A DNA stretch of 59,474 bases from DATCLS01 sp036563805 (GTDB lineage Bacteria; Actinomycetota; Acidimicrobiia; Acidimicrobiales; VFJN01), in NCBI GenBank assembly GCA_036563805.1, contig DATCLS010000081.1, positions 1 to 59,474 on the forward strand, read 5' to 3'. Within the stretch, counting starts at the first letter, position 1; each line of letters starts with the position of its first letter. Positions 50,366 through 59,200 of the stretch are shown piece by piece. The notes below the pieces were generated by a model. It ran no database searches and was not told the origin of the DNA. It was given only the letters and a program-made list of their open reading frames with translations. The position numbers and the translations under genes are program-made.

Positions 50366-52927
50366 ATGGGGGTTCGGAGTCGGACGATCGCGGCGATGCT
50401 GGCGGTCCTGTTCGCCTTCGGGGCGGCGACAGCGTGCGTCCCCGGGCCGGGCGGGCCGGGGGCTGGCCGCCCGGACGGCGGCGGCCGGCCCGATGGCTTC
50501 GACCGCCTGCTGCGGGGCACCGAGCCGGCCCCCTGGGACGTCCGGGCCGGCGTCGAGCAGCTGACCGTCACCGGGGCCGAGCCGGGCCAGCCGCTCACGC
50601 TCTACGGCCGGGGCCCGGGCGACCCGCCGGGCCGCCGCCCCCGCCGACTGCTCACCCTGCTGGCCGACGAGCACGGCCAGGCCCACTTCGCCTACGTCCC
50701 CGGCGAGCACCGGACGCTGCAGTCGGGCCCCGAGCTCGACCTGTCCGACCTGGGTGACGTCCAGGAGGGCGGGGTGGTCGCCGCCGGCACGTACATCGTG
50801 CGCGACGACTCGGCCGCGCCCCGGCTGGCCACGGAGCGGATCCGGGTGCTGGGCCGCGACGACGTCCCCGACCCCGAGCTCTACGAGCGACAGGAGCTGA
50901 CCGGCGTCGAGCTCGACGTGCTCGGCGGGCTGAAGCCGGGAACGTCCTACGAGGACGGCTTCCAGTACCTGGAGATGCGCGACGGCGTGCGGCTCAGCGC
51001 CATGGTCCGCTTCCCCGACTCGGCGCTGTACGGGCCGGGCCCCTACCCCACCGTCATCGAGTACTCGGGCTACGGGCCGTCGAACCCCGGGTCCGAGGAG
51101 CCCGGCGCTCGCCTCGCCCGCACGCTGGGCTACGCCACCGTGTCGGTCAACATGCGCGGCACCGGCTGCTCGGGCGGCGTGTTCGACGTCTTCAACCCCG
51201 CCCAGGCCGCCGACGGGTACGACATCGTCGAGATCGTCGGCCGCCAGCCGTGGGTGAAGGACGGCCGGGTCGGCATGGTCGGCCTTTCGTACTCCGGCAT
51301 CTCCCAGCTGTACGTGGCGGCCACCCGCCCGCCGCACCTGGCCGCGGTGACGCCCCAGTCGGTGATCGCGGATCCGTGGCTCCAACAGTGGCCGGGCGGC
51401 ATCTACAACAGCGGCTTCACCGAGCAGTGGCTGGCCGAGCGGGAGCGGCAGTCGGCGCCGGGCGGCACGAGCTGGGTGCGCGACCGGATCGAGGCCGGGG
51501 ACGAGACCTGCGCCGCCCACCAGGCGCTGCGCAACCAGAACCCGGACTTCCGGGACTTCGGCCGCGCCCTGACCTACTACCACCCGATGACCCGGTCCCG
51601 CGACCTGCGGGAGCTGGTGCGGGACATCGACGACCCGGTGTTCCTGTCCGGGGCGTTCCAGGACGAGCAGACCGGCGCCCAGTTCACGACCATGGTCGAC
51701 CAGTTCGACGACGCCCCGGTGCTGCGGGTGAACCTGTGGAACGGCCGGCACCCCGACGGCTACGGGCCGGTCAACGTCGTCCGCTGGTTCGAGTTCCTCG
51801 AGCTGTACGTGGCCGGACGGGTGCCCCGCATGCACCCGCTCGTGCGGGCCGCCGCGCCGGCCGTCCTGGCCGACCAGTTCGACGTCGAGGACGTCGAGCT
51901 GGAGGGCGACCGCCTCTACGAGCGGTTCGGCGACGACTTCGCGGCCGCCCGGGCGGCCTACGAGGGCGAGCAGCCCGTCCGGGTCGTGTTCGAGAGCGGG
52001 GCGGGCGCCGACGAGGTGGGCGAGCCCGGCGGCACGTTCGAGCTGGCGCTGCCCAGCTGGCCCGCGCCCGACGTCGAGGCCCGGCGCTGGTACCTGGGGC
52101 CGGACGAGACGCTGACCGACGAGCCGCCCGGGGGCCGGCCCGGCCGGCGGTCCGGCGGGGGCGCCGACCGCGGTGGCCGGGGCAGCCCGGGCGGCCCGGG
52201 CGGCCCGGGCGGCGGCCACGGTGGCGGGGGCTCCGACGGGGGCGCCGACGCCTTCCGGTACGACGCCGAGGCCGGGGACATGACCCTGTTCGGCGGCACC
52301 GGGGAGTACCCGCTGCTGGCCCGGGTGTGGGACACGGCCGAGTGGACCCGGCCCGACCCCGGCGAGGAGCTGTCCTACCTGACCGAGCCGCTGGCGGAGG
52401 ACCTGGTCGTCGCCGGTCCCGGCTACGCCCACCTGTGGGTCCGCAGCGAGGTCGAGGACGTGACCGTGCAGGTGGCGGTGTCGGAGGTGCGCCCCGACGG
52501 CATCGAGTACCTGGTGCAGAACGGCTGGCTGCGGCTCGGTCACCGGGCGGTCGACGAGGAGCGCTCAGACGAGCTGGAGATCACCCACCACTTCACCGAG
52601 GACGCCTACCGCCCGGTGCGGCCCGGCCGGTGGACCGAGGTGCAGGTCGAGATCCCGTCGGTCGGGCATGTGTTCCGGGCCGGGTCGCGGCTGCGGCTCA
52701 CCGTGGGCACGCCCGGGCGCAACCACGCCACCTGGGAGTTCGACAACCCCGACTACGGCGGCGAGCTGCCCACCCACGCCGTGGCCCGCACCCGGGCGCG
52801 GCCCTCGGGCCTGGTCCTCGGCGTGCTCGACGGGGTGGACGTGCCGGCGGTCGAGCCGGTCCCCTGCCCCGGGCTGCGGGGTCAGGCCTGCCGGCCGTTC
52901 GTACCGACGGAGAACCTCCCGGCCTGA
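50366..52927 (+). CDS. Exported S15/CocE-type alpha/beta hydrolase (X-Pro dipeptidyl-peptidase-like)
   Basis: The 853-residue protein starts with a signal peptide ending AATAC, a possible lipobox with Cys24. The hydrolase core has GLSYSG with nucleophile S308, preceded by NMRGTGCSGG, which is typical of S15 peptidases. The C-terminal jelly-roll (residues about 690-820, LWVRSEVEDVTVQVAVSEVR, RLRLTVGTPGRN) is the usual substrate domain. A 45-residue glycine-rich insertion lies near residues 590-635. ATG 50366 follows GGGAGGGG. It may hydrolyse peptides or esters outside the cell. A strong hairpin lies 24 bases after the stop. Confidence 0.88.
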   Translation: MGVRSRTIAAMLAVLFAFGAATACVPGPGGPGAGRPDGGGRPDGFDRLLRGTEPAPWDVRAGVEQLTVTGAEPGQPLTLYGRGPGDPPGRRPRRLLTLLADEHGQAHFAYVPGEHRTLQSGPELDLSDLGDVQEGGVVAAGTYIVRDDSAAPRLATERIRVLGRDDVPDPELYERQELTGVELDVLGGLKPGTSYEDGFQYLEMRDGVRLSAMVRFPDSALYGPGPYPTVIEYSGYGPSNPGSEEPGARLARTLGYATVSVNMRGTGCSGGVFDVFNPAQAADGYDIVEIVGRQPWVKDGRVGMVGLSYSGISQLYVAATRPPHLAAVTPQSVIADPWLQQWPGGIYNSGFTEQWLAERERQSAPGGTSWVRDRIEAGDETCAAHQALRNQNPDFRDFGRALTYYHPMTRSRDLRELVRDIDDPVFLSGAFQDEQTGAQFTTMVDQFDDAPVLRVNLWNGRHPDGYGPVNVVRWFEFLELYVAGRVPRMHPLVRAAAPAVLADQFDVEDVELEGDRLYERFGDDFAAARAAYEGEQPVRVVFESGAGADEVGEPGGTFELALPSWPAPDVEARRWYLGPDETLTDEPPGGRPGRRSGGGADRGGRGSPGGPGGPGGGHGGGGSDGGADAFRYDAEAGDMTLFGGTGEYPLLARVWDTAEWTRPDPGEELSYLTEPLAEDLVVAGPGYAHLWVRSEVEDVTVQVAVSEVRPDGIEYLVQNGWLRLGHRAVDEERSDELEITHHFTEDAYRPVRPGRWTEVQVEIPSVGHVFRAGSRLRLTVGTPGRNHATWEFDNPDYGGELPTHAVARTRARPSGLVLGVLDGVDVPAVEPVPCPGLRGQACRPFVPTENLPA

Positions 52928-52950
52928 GGTCGGGGTGTGGGGACGGGTGG

Positions 52951-52973
52951 CCGCCGGGCCTCAGGCCCGGCGG
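52951..52973 (+). terminator. GC hairpin after the S15-type hydrolase gene
   Basis: Arms CCGCCGGGCC and GGCCCGGCGG are perfect complements around TCA. It lies 24 bases past the hydrolase stop, with no T-tract. It may also act on the converging DUF1996 gene. Confidence 0.7.
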
Positions 52974-53023
52974 CCGTCGTACCCGCCACCGCCTCAGGCC
53001 CGGCGTCGCCGTACCCGCCACCG
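52959..53023. repeat. Imperfect 33-base tandem repeat in the intergenic region
   Basis: CCTCAGGCCCGGCG followed by CGTACCCGCCACCG-type sequence occurs twice (from 52959 and 52992). The first copy overlaps the right arm of the terminator hairpin. Confidence 0.6.
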
Positions 53024-53078
53024 CCCCGGGCCCGGCTGGTGCGGCCGCCGACGCCGGCCCGTGTCGTCGCCCGCTCCC

Positions 53079-54011
53079 TCAGGCCCGCCGGTCGCCGTTC
53101 CCGACCACCCCGCACGTGACCCGGCGGTGCAGGCAGGACGCCACCTCGGTGGCCAACTTGTCCTCGTCCCAGCCGTTGAGGAAGTCGGCGTGGCCGGTGA
53201 GGAGCGAGCCCGACGCCAGCGACAGGCCCCGGGCCGGGCCGACCGGCGGGTACTCGATGGCGAGCAGCAGCTGGGGCACCGGCACGGGATGGGACGCGGG
53301 GCACACGCCGCCCGCGCTGCGGGCCACGTGGCTGGTGTGGTCGCCGCTGTCGAGGTGCTCTCCGTCCCAGCAGTCCGGGAAGCTGACCAGCAAGCGGAGC
53401 GGGCGGCCGTCGGGGCAGTCGGGCGGGACGGCCTCCCGGGCCGGGCTCGTCCCACACGTCCAGGCCACGACGTCGAGCGGCTGGGGCTCGTCGGCCGTCT
53501 GGTCGCCGCCCAGCATGGCCAGGCCGAAGGGGTAGGGCTCGACGGTGGTGGGGTCGACGCCCACGCCGGGCCGGTAGTAGGCGACGGCCCGGGTCGGCTC
53601 GACCGGCCGGCCCCGGTCCAGCAGCGCCGGGGCCCAGTAGGACGCCCGGTCGAGCGGCTGGTCGCAGGTGGTGGTGCCCGACGCCAGGTCGGCGGCGGTG
53701 GTCGAGGCGTCGACGACCGTGTTCCCGAAGAACGTGTGGAGGTGGGCGCGGCCGGGATGGTCCGGGTGGACGATCGGGTCGTCGGGCGCGGCGTGGCTGA
53801 AGCCGCATTCGACCACGAACTGGGGCACGCGGCCCTGCGGTCCGAGGTCGGTGGCGGCGGTGCGGGGGTCGGCGACGGCCGCTCCGGAGCCACCGTCGTC
53901 CGTTCCGCCGGCGGGCCCGGACGACCCGGACCCGCCGCAGGCGCCGAGCAGCAGCGCGACGGCGGCCGCGGCCGCCGTCGCGCCCCGTCCGACCGTCCGC
54001 CGCCGGCTCAC
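53079..54011 (-). CDS. DUF1996-domain lipoprotein
   Basis: The 310-residue protein starts with a lipoprotein signal (AAAAAVALLLGACGG, Cys in LGAC) and then matches DUF1996: VECGFSHAAPDDPIVHPDHP, HTFFGNTVVDAST, and ASYWAPALLDRG, with paired Cys residues for disulfides. It is exported and membrane-anchored. The function is unknown. GTG 54011 overlaps the stop of the beta-helix gene upstream. It is the last of three consecutive lipoprotein genes. Confidence 0.88.
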   Translation of the reverse strand: MSRRRTVGRGATAAAAAVALLLGACGGSGSSGPAGGTDDGGSGAAVADPRTAATDLGPQGRVPQFVVECGFSHAAPDDPIVHPDHPGRAHLHTFFGNTVVDASTTAADLASGTTTCDQPLDRASYWAPALLDRGRPVEPTRAVAYYRPGVGVDPTTVEPYPFGLAMLGGDQTADEPQPLDVVAWTCGTSPAREAVPPDCPDGRPLRLLVSFPDCWDGEHLDSGDHTSHVARSAGGVCPASHPVPVPQLLLAIEYPPVGPARGLSLASGSLLTGHADFLNGWDEDKLATEVASCLHRRVTCGVVGNGDRRA

Positions 54012-55393
54012 TCCGGCTCGGGCACCTCGATGGCGTCGAGGTCCGGGAACTCCGGCCGGGCGGTGGCCGGCCGGGGCGGGGCCTCGGCGGCGTCGGGCAT
54101 GTTCTCCTGGTCGTCGGGCACCGGGCTGCGCCGGTAGTCCGTCGACGGCGGCTTCTCGGCCAGGAACGGCCCGAAGTCGAGCGCGCCCCGCGTCCAGTCG
54201 CCGCTCTCCTCGGCCGGCTCGCCGTCCTCCCCGCACGGGGCGAGCGACTCGAGGTCGGCCGGGGCGCTGGTGGCGTGCTCGTTGCCGGCGAAGCAGTTGC
54301 CGAGGCCCGAGGCGTCGCCCAGCGTGCCCACGGCGATGTCGGCCAGGCGGGAGTCCTCGACGACGTTGTCGCGCACCTGGTTGTGGCGGGGCTCCCACAA
54401 GACGGTGTCGGGGATGTCGGCCGGGTCCGCCGTCGGCTGGTTGCGGGCCTCGGCGCAGGGCGTGTCGAGCGCCGACTCGGGCGGGACGACGTCGGTGGCG
54501 TCGCTCTCGGGGAAGGGGACGAGGCCGATGCCGGTCAGGTCGTGGTCCCAGACCAGGTTGCGCTCGATGACGTTGCCGACCCCGCCGGCCACCAGGACGC
54601 CGTTGCCCATGGCGTCGAAGGCGACGTCGATGGCCGGGGTGTCGGGCTGGTTGTTGTCGTAGACCCGGTTGCCGACGATCGTCGTCTCCCGGCCCGGGTA
54701 GCACAGCTCGTAGCTGCCGGAGTTGGGGACGATGCCGGCCCGGTTGTTCCGGAACGTCGAGTTGACGATGTACAGGTCGCCGCCCGAGTTGGTACCCGAG
54801 TAGCCGAGGCCGTTGTGCTCGGAGACGACGCCGTCGATGACGGCGTCGCACGGGTAGCACTGGCCGATGTAGAAGCCGGCGTCGGGGCTGCCCGAGGCGT
54901 ACGACTGCTCGAGCAGGCCACCCACCGAGTCGAAGGCGTAGATCCCGTAGTCGCCGTTGCGGTAGGCGGTGAGGTACGAGCCTCGGTAGCCCTCGACGCC
55001 GGTCCAGAAGAACCCGTTGGTCGTGTAGTTGCGGGCCGTCATGTTCTCGATGGCGACGCCGTCGGCGCCGACCACCCGGATGCCGTTGTCGCGCTCGAAC
55101 CCGCCGTCGAGGATCACCTCGTTGCGGTCGAGGCCCCGGATGGTCAGCTCGTCGGTCTCGACGGTGACCGCCTCTTCGTAGACGCCCGGCGAGATGAGGA
55201 TCAGGTCGCCGGGCTCGGCGGCGTCGACCGCGGCCTGGATCGTCTCGTGGTCGTCGGGGACGCGGAGGGTGGCGCCTTGGTCGTTGCCGCCGTCAGCTTG
55301 GCCGTCGCCGTCTCCGCTGCCGTCGTCGCCCCCGCAGGCCGCCAGCGCCAGCGCCGCCGCGGCCACCGTCGCGACGAGTCGTCGGGTCCTCAT
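54008..55393 (-). CDS. Right-handed parallel beta-helix lipoprotein (NosD/pectate-lyase-like fold)
   Basis: The 461-residue protein has a lipobox (LALAACGGD) and then beta-helix repeats from residue 50 on: IQAAVDAAEPGDLILISPGV, AIENMTARNYTTNGFFW, YIVNSTFRNNRAGIVPNSG, and NGVLVAGGVGNVIERNLVWD. This fold is found in pectate lyases, NosD and polysaccharide-active proteins, but no catalytic site is recognisable. Several Cys may form disulfides. ATG 55393 overlaps the stop of the cupredoxin gene (ATGA), and its stop overlaps the DUF1996 gene, so all three are coupled. Confidence 0.88.
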   Translation of the reverse strand: MRTRRLVATVAAAALALAACGGDDGSGDGDGQADGGNDQGATLRVPDDHETIQAAVDAAEPGDLILISPGVYEEAVTVETDELTIRGLDRNEVILDGGFERDNGIRVVGADGVAIENMTARNYTTNGFFWTGVEGYRGSYLTAYRNGDYGIYAFDSVGGLLEQSYASGSPDAGFYIGQCYPCDAVIDGVVSEHNGLGYSGTNSGGDLYIVNSTFRNNRAGIVPNSGSYELCYPGRETTIVGNRVYDNNQPDTPAIDVAFDAMGNGVLVAGGVGNVIERNLVWDHDLTGIGLVPFPESDATDVVPPESALDTPCAEARNQPTADPADIPDTVLWEPRHNQVRDNVVEDSRLADIAVGTLGDASGLGNCFAGNEHATSAPADLESLAPCGEDGEPAEESGDWTRGALDFGPFLAEKPPSTDYRRSPVPDDQENMPDAAEAPPRPATARPEFPDLDAIEVPEPE

Positions 55394-55920
55394 CCTGCGC
55401 CCTCCCCCTGGTCGGTGCCTTGGTCGGCCCCCGGCTGGGCCCCGCCGTCGGCGTCCGGGTCCGTTCCCGGCTCGGTCACGACGAGCGTCCCGATCATGCC
55501 CGCATCCTCGGTCCCGTGCAGCGAGCAGTAATAGCGGTAGACGCCCGGCTCCTCGAACGTGTGCGAGTAGCTGGCGCCGGGCTGGAAGTCCTCGACCTCG
55601 ACACCCCAGTCCTCGCCCTCGACCGACAGCACGTTGTGCTCGGTGCGGCCCCGGTTCGTCCACACGACCTCGGTGCCCGCCGGGACCTGGGCGTTCTCGG
55701 GCCGGAACGTGTTGTCGAGCGCGGTGATGGCGGACGGGTCGGTGTCGAGGACGACGACGTCCTCGGGGACCTCCTCCCCGCCCCCGTCGGCCGTGTCTTC
55801 CGTTTCTGCGTTGTCGGCGTTGGTGGTGCCGTCTCCGCCGCCGTCGTCGTCGCCGCAGGCGACGAGCCCCCCGGCGCCGAGCACGACCCCAGCCAGGACC
55901 AGAGCGAACCGGCGTGCCAT
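55390..55920 (-). CDS. Plastocyanin/azurin-family copper-binding lipoprotein
   Basis: The N-terminus has a lipobox (GAGGLVACGDD), so it is anchored outside the membrane. Residues about 60-150 are a cupredoxin domain with the type 1 copper ligands: His in TEHNVLS, Cys in YYCSLHG, the His after it, and Met in AGMIGT. It should carry electrons or bind copper. An acidic linker and a Gly/Asp/Gln tail surround the domain. ATG 55920. It heads a three-lipoprotein operon with the beta-helix and DUF1996 proteins. Confidence 0.92.
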   Translation of the reverse strand: MARRFALVLAGVVLGAGGLVACGDDDGGGDGTTNADNAETEDTADGGGEEVPEDVVVLDTDPSAITALDNTFRPENAQVPAGTEVVWTNRGRTEHNVLSVEGEDWGVEVEDFQPGASYSHTFEEPGVYRYYCSLHGTEDAGMIGTLVVTEPGTDPDADGGAQPGADQGTDQGEGAG

Positions 55921-56072
55921 GGCGCCGAAGCTAGTCCTTACAGCGTCAGGTAGGGAACAGTCGTTATCTCGCCTGGTCGGGACGTTGTCACGGCGTCGGC
56001 GCGGCGACCGATGAGTCGCCCGGCCGCGGTCCGTCTACACGGCCGACGCACGAACGCCCAAAGGAGCAAGCG

Positions 56073-56477
56073 ATGTCCCGCCACCTGTTCGTCAACCTGC
56101 CGGTCGCCGATCTCCAGGCCTCCAAAACCTTCTTCTCCGAGCTCGGCTTCGAGTTCGACCCCCGGTTCACCGACGAGAACGCCACGGCGATGGTCATCAA
56201 CGACCAGACCAGCGTGATGCTGCTAACCCGGCCCTACTTCGAGACCTTCACCGACCTGCCGGTCGTCGACGCCAAGACGCAGGTCCAGACGCTGATCGCC
56301 GTCTCCGCCGAGAGCCGGGAGGAGGTCGACCAGCTCGTCGAGAAGGCGGTCGCCAACGGCGCCACGGAGGCCCGGGAGCCGCAGGACCTGGGCTTCATGT
56401 ACCAGCGGACGATCCAGGACCTCGACGGCCACACCTGGGAGGTCGGCTACATGGACATGTCCCAGGTCCCAGCCTAG
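56073..56477 (+). CDS. VOC-family glyoxalase/bleomycin-resistance-like protein
   Basis: The 134-residue protein begins FVNLPVADLQASKTFFSELG, then SVMLLTRPYF, then DLDGHTWEVGYMD, the YdeR/PhnB-like VOC pattern with Glu and His at plausible metal positions. ATG 56073 follows AAAGGAGCAAGCG. It is divergent from the cupredoxin gene and has no operon partner. Function undecided: glyoxalase, dioxygenase or resistance binder. Confidence 0.85.
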   Translation: MSRHLFVNLPVADLQASKTFFSELGFEFDPRFTDENATAMVINDQTSVMLLTRPYFETFTDLPVVDAKTQVQTLIAVSAESREEVDQLVEKAVANGATEAREPQDLGFMYQRTIQDLDGHTWEVGYMDMSQVPA

Positions 56478-56557
56478 CCAGGCGCCGGACCTCCGACCCG
56501 TCCGGCCGTTGGGGCCGGGCGGCCGGCCGTCCTGGTCCGCCTCCACGGCTCGTCCGG

Positions 56558-56643
56558 CGCTCAGCCCTGGAGGCGGACCAGGACGCGGTCGAGGGCCCGA
56601 CGCTCAGCCCTGGAGGCGGGCCAGGACGCGGTCGAGGGCCCGA
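56558..56643. repeat. 43-base tandem duplication of the 3' end of the ProC-like gene
   Basis: The units at 56558-56600 and 56601-56643 differ at one base. The second holds the real stop and last codons of the minus-strand gene; the first is an untranslated copy downstream. Confidence 0.85.
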
Positions 56644-57419
56644 CGCACGGCGTCGGGCGTGCCGGCGGCGCGCAGGTCGGCGAGGAACTGCTCGTTGATC
56701 CCGCCCGGGGTCATGTACTCCCCGGTGAGGGCGGCGAACGACGGCGCCCCGGGCAGCGCCTCCCCCAGCTGGCCGAACACGTGCGCCAGGTAGGCGGTCG
56801 CCGCCCGGTCGTCGACGCTGTGGTCCGCCAGCCAGCCGGCGATGGTGGCGAGGTAGTCGAGGTGGGCGGCGAACGTGGCCGTGACGGCGGCGATGGCCTC
56901 GAAGGCGGCCTCGTCTTCCGTGACCAGGCTCTCCCCCACGCGGTCGAACAGCCCGCGGGCAGCCGGGTGGTCCGGGTGGAGGGCGGTCAGGCTGCGGCGG
57001 CGGGCCGCCGCCGGCAGCGGTATGGCCCGGGCGATGCTCGTGGCGGGCGCCACCCACGCCCGCAGCCGGTCCAGCCGGAGCCCGGCCACGACGCTGATCG
57101 CCACGTGCCGCGGCGCGAAGGCCAGCTCGGCGAGCACCTCCTCGGCCACCTGCGGGCGGACCGCCACGACGACCGACGTGACCCGGTCGAGCACGTCCTG
57201 GTTGCTGGCGCACACGTGCACGTCGGGGAACCGGTGGCTGAGGCTCTGGGCCACGCCGCGGTTCCGGGGCGACAGGTAGACCGTTGGCGGGTCGGTGCCG
57301 GGGTCGGCGCCGTCGCCGGCGTGCAGCCCCTCCACGAGGGCGGCCGTGATCGCCCCCGTTCCGACGAACCCGTAGACGGCCCCGTCGGCGGCGGTCTCGG
57401 GCTCCGGGCTCGCAGCCAT
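56604..57419 (-). CDS. Pyrroline-5-carboxylate reductase family protein
   Basis: The 271-residue protein has an NAD(P)-binding GFVGTGAITAALVEGL at the start, VVVAVRPQ, ISVVAGL, AIPLPA and a ProC-type C-terminal helical domain (LTGEYMTPGGINEQFL instead of the usual T-S-P-G-G-T). It is likely to reduce an imine in proline or related metabolism, but the altered C-terminal motif leaves open another imine or amine substrate. ATG 57419. Its 3' end has been duplicated in tandem. Confidence 0.85.
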   Translation of the reverse strand: MAASPEPETAADGAVYGFVGTGAITAALVEGLHAGDGADPGTDPPTVYLSPRNRGVAQSLSHRFPDVHVCASNQDVLDRVTSVVVAVRPQVAEEVLAELAFAPRHVAISVVAGLRLDRLRAWVAPATSIARAIPLPAAARRRSLTALHPDHPAARGLFDRVGESLVTEDEAAFEAIAAVTATFAAHLDYLATIAGWLADHSVDDRAATAYLAHVFGQLGEALPGAPSFAALTGEYMTPGGINEQFLADLRAAGTPDAVRRALDRVLARLQG

Positions 57420-57540
57420 TCGCGGAGCCTGGACGACAGCCGATCGGCCGGTCAAGGCGCCCGCCAGCCCGCGGCCGGGGCCGGCGCGTCGGGCAGCATC
57501 TCGGGGATGCGGTCGGAGCGGTTCGAGTCGGCTCTGGCCG

Positions 57541-57786
57541 AGGGCGGAGGCTTGTGGCTCCCGGGGTGGCCGCCCGGCCGCGGCGCCGACCTCGACGGCC
57601 CCGCCCGAGGGGGCGCCGGCCGCCCCTCCCCCGCCGTCGCCGACGGCGACCGACCTGTCACGGGCCGACGCGTACGGCTGCAGCCACGCCAACGGCTCCC
57701 TGCCCTACGGCGGCGACGGACGGACCAGCGGCGAGCTGCAGCACGAGTGGGGCTGCCAGCAGGGCTACATCACCGAAGGGTGCTGA
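57541..57786 (+). pseudogene. Possible broken secreted protein or lipoprotein gene
   Basis: An open frame from 57376 to the TGA at 57784-57786 has no ATG, GTG or TTG. Its last 45 codons nevertheless look like a real protein end: ADAYGCSHANGSLPYGG, then TSGELQHEW, then GCQQGYITEGC, with four Cys. The stretch before it (ACGSRGG then Pro/Ala-rich) looks like a lipoprotein spacer. No signal peptide is in frame, so a frameshift or lost start is likely. The rest of the gap 57420-57904 shows no other gene. Confidence 0.35.
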
Positions 57787-57904
57787 CGACCGGCTGGAGT
57801 GCGGCACGGCGGGGTCACGGGACGCGGTCGAACGTGGGGTCGGCGCCGGGGCCCGGGAGCAGGAGAGCCGGTCCCGAGGGACCGGCTCTGACCTGGTACT
57901 TCGC

Positions 57905-57981
<77 letters not shown>

Positions 57982-58025
57982 ACGGGGATGGTCATGTTAG
58001 CAACCCCGCCGGCCCACCCTGTCAC

Positions 58026-58490
58026 TCATCCGGGTCGGTCATCCGGATGGTGGGCGGCCCAGGCCGCCAGCCAGGCCTGGACGACCGGGGCGAACTCCGC
58101 CGGGTTGTAGATGTCCTCCTCGGAGGCGAACAGGCCGTCGCCGGCGTACACCAGCCGGGTCCAGTTGGCGGCCTGGTAGACCTGCCCGTCGCCGGGGTCG
58201 ACGAACCGGTTCTGGAGCTGGCCGACGATCCAGCCCTGCTCGGCGTCGATCGTGTACCAGTCCCACGGGAACTCCCGCATGTGGGACATGGGCCAGGCCG
58301 ACATCGTCTCGGTGATCCACTCGAGCAGCGCCTCCCGGCCGTGCCGCTCGCCGTAGTGGTGCTCGATGTAATGGACGTCGGAGGTGAAGCACTCGACCCA
58401 CGGCCGCCAGTCGCCGGTCCGGCCGGCCTCGGCCGCCGCCATCCGGTAGCGCTCGAACGCCTCGACGATCTCGTCCCGCTCGAAGCCCAT
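58026..58490 (-). CDS. SnoaL-like polyketide cyclase/NTF2-fold protein
   Basis: The 154-residue protein has the SnoaL-like pattern (EAFERYRMAAAEAGRTGDW, VECFTSDVHYIEHHYGERHG, FPWDWYTIDAEQGWIVGQLQ). The His cluster and the hydrophobic cone are typical, but substrate and reaction are unknown. ATG 58490 is chosen. It lies alone between the tRNA and the VapBC genes on the minus strand. Confidence 0.83.
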   Translation of the reverse strand: MGFERDEIVEAFERYRMAAAEAGRTGDWRPWVECFTSDVHYIEHHYGERHGREALLEWITETMSAWPMSHMREFPWDWYTIDAEQGWIVGQLQNRFVDPGDGQVYQAANWTRLVYAGDGLFASEEDIYNPAEFAPVVQAWLAAWAAHHPDDRPG

Positions 58491-58555
58491 GATCCCCCCC
58501 GTCGGCCGCTACGGTCGCCGCCCCCGCCGACGCTACCCCAGTTTCTGACACACCG

Positions 58556-58936
58556 TCAGGCCGTCAGCACCGCTAGGCCGTATCGCGGAAGCACGCGGTC
58601 ACGGGTCACGAGCGTGAGCCCATCCGCCTGCGCCTGGGCGACCAACACCCGATCGAACGGGTCGCGGTGGATCGCCGGCAACCGACTGGCTGCGATCACG
58701 TGCTCGCTGGTGATCGGGAGGTTCCGAAACTCCCCGTCGCGGATCTGCTCGGCCAGGTCGTCGGGGGCCTTGAGCTTGCCGAGGCTCTGCTTGATCGCGA
58801 CCTCCCATACCGTGGCGGCGCTGACGAAGACGTCGACCTCTTGGTCGATCGTCGTCTTCAGGTCAGCCGAGAGCGTCGGATCGTCAGCCAGCCACCAGAG
58901 CACGACGTGGGTGTCGAGCAGGAGGCCGCCGGCCAT
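58556..58936 (-). CDS. vapC: VapC-type PIN-domain ribonuclease toxin
   Basis: The PIN-domain acidic residues are visible: D in LLLDTHVVLWWL, E in VWEVAIKQSLG, D in DPFDRVLVAQA and D in LVTRDRV. The 126-residue length is standard. Toxins of this family cleave tRNA or rRNA. ATG 58936 overlaps the antitoxin stop (TGATG), so the pair is co-translated; GTG 58939 is an alternative. PIN proteins of this subgroup pair with Phd/YefM-type antitoxins. Confidence 0.92.
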   Translation of the reverse strand: MAGGLLLDTHVVLWWLADDPTLSADLKTTIDQEVDVFVSAATVWEVAIKQSLGKLKAPDDLAEQIRDGEFRNLPITSEHVIAASRLPAIHRDPFDRVLVAQAQADGLTLVTRDRVLPRYGLAVLTA

Positions 58937-59190
58937 CACCGCTCGATCCCGAACTCGGCGGCAATCTCGGCGTTGACCTCGGGAGAATCCCAGTCGTCGG
59001 CGAACTCGATGCGACCGGCGAGCGAGCCCCGACCGCGGCGGTGGGCCCGCTTCGGGATGCGGACGACCTTGGCCACCGGCACGCCGGACCGGCTGATGAC
59101 GATCTCCTCGCCCTTCTCGACCCTGTCGATGATGCGCGAGAGCTGGGTCTTCGCTTCGTGAATGTTGAACTGCTCCGCGGCCTCGCCCAT
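58936..59190 (-). CDS. vapB: Phd/YefM-type antitoxin of the VapBC module
   Basis: The 84-residue protein begins FNIHEAKTQLSRIIDRVEKG and EEIVISRSGVPVAKVVRI, the Phd/YefM antitoxin pattern, and ends with an acidic tail that would wrap the toxin. ATG 59190 is 7 bases after TAACCT, so the transcript may be leaderless. A TTAGC/GCTAA inverted repeat lies just upstream, a plausible autoregulation operator. Confidence 0.9.
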   Translation of the reverse strand: MGEAAEQFNIHEAKTQLSRIIDRVEKGEEIVISRSGVPVAKVVRIPKRAHRRGRGSLAGRIEFADDWDSPEVNAEIAAEFGIER

Positions 59191-59200
59191 GTACGCAAGG

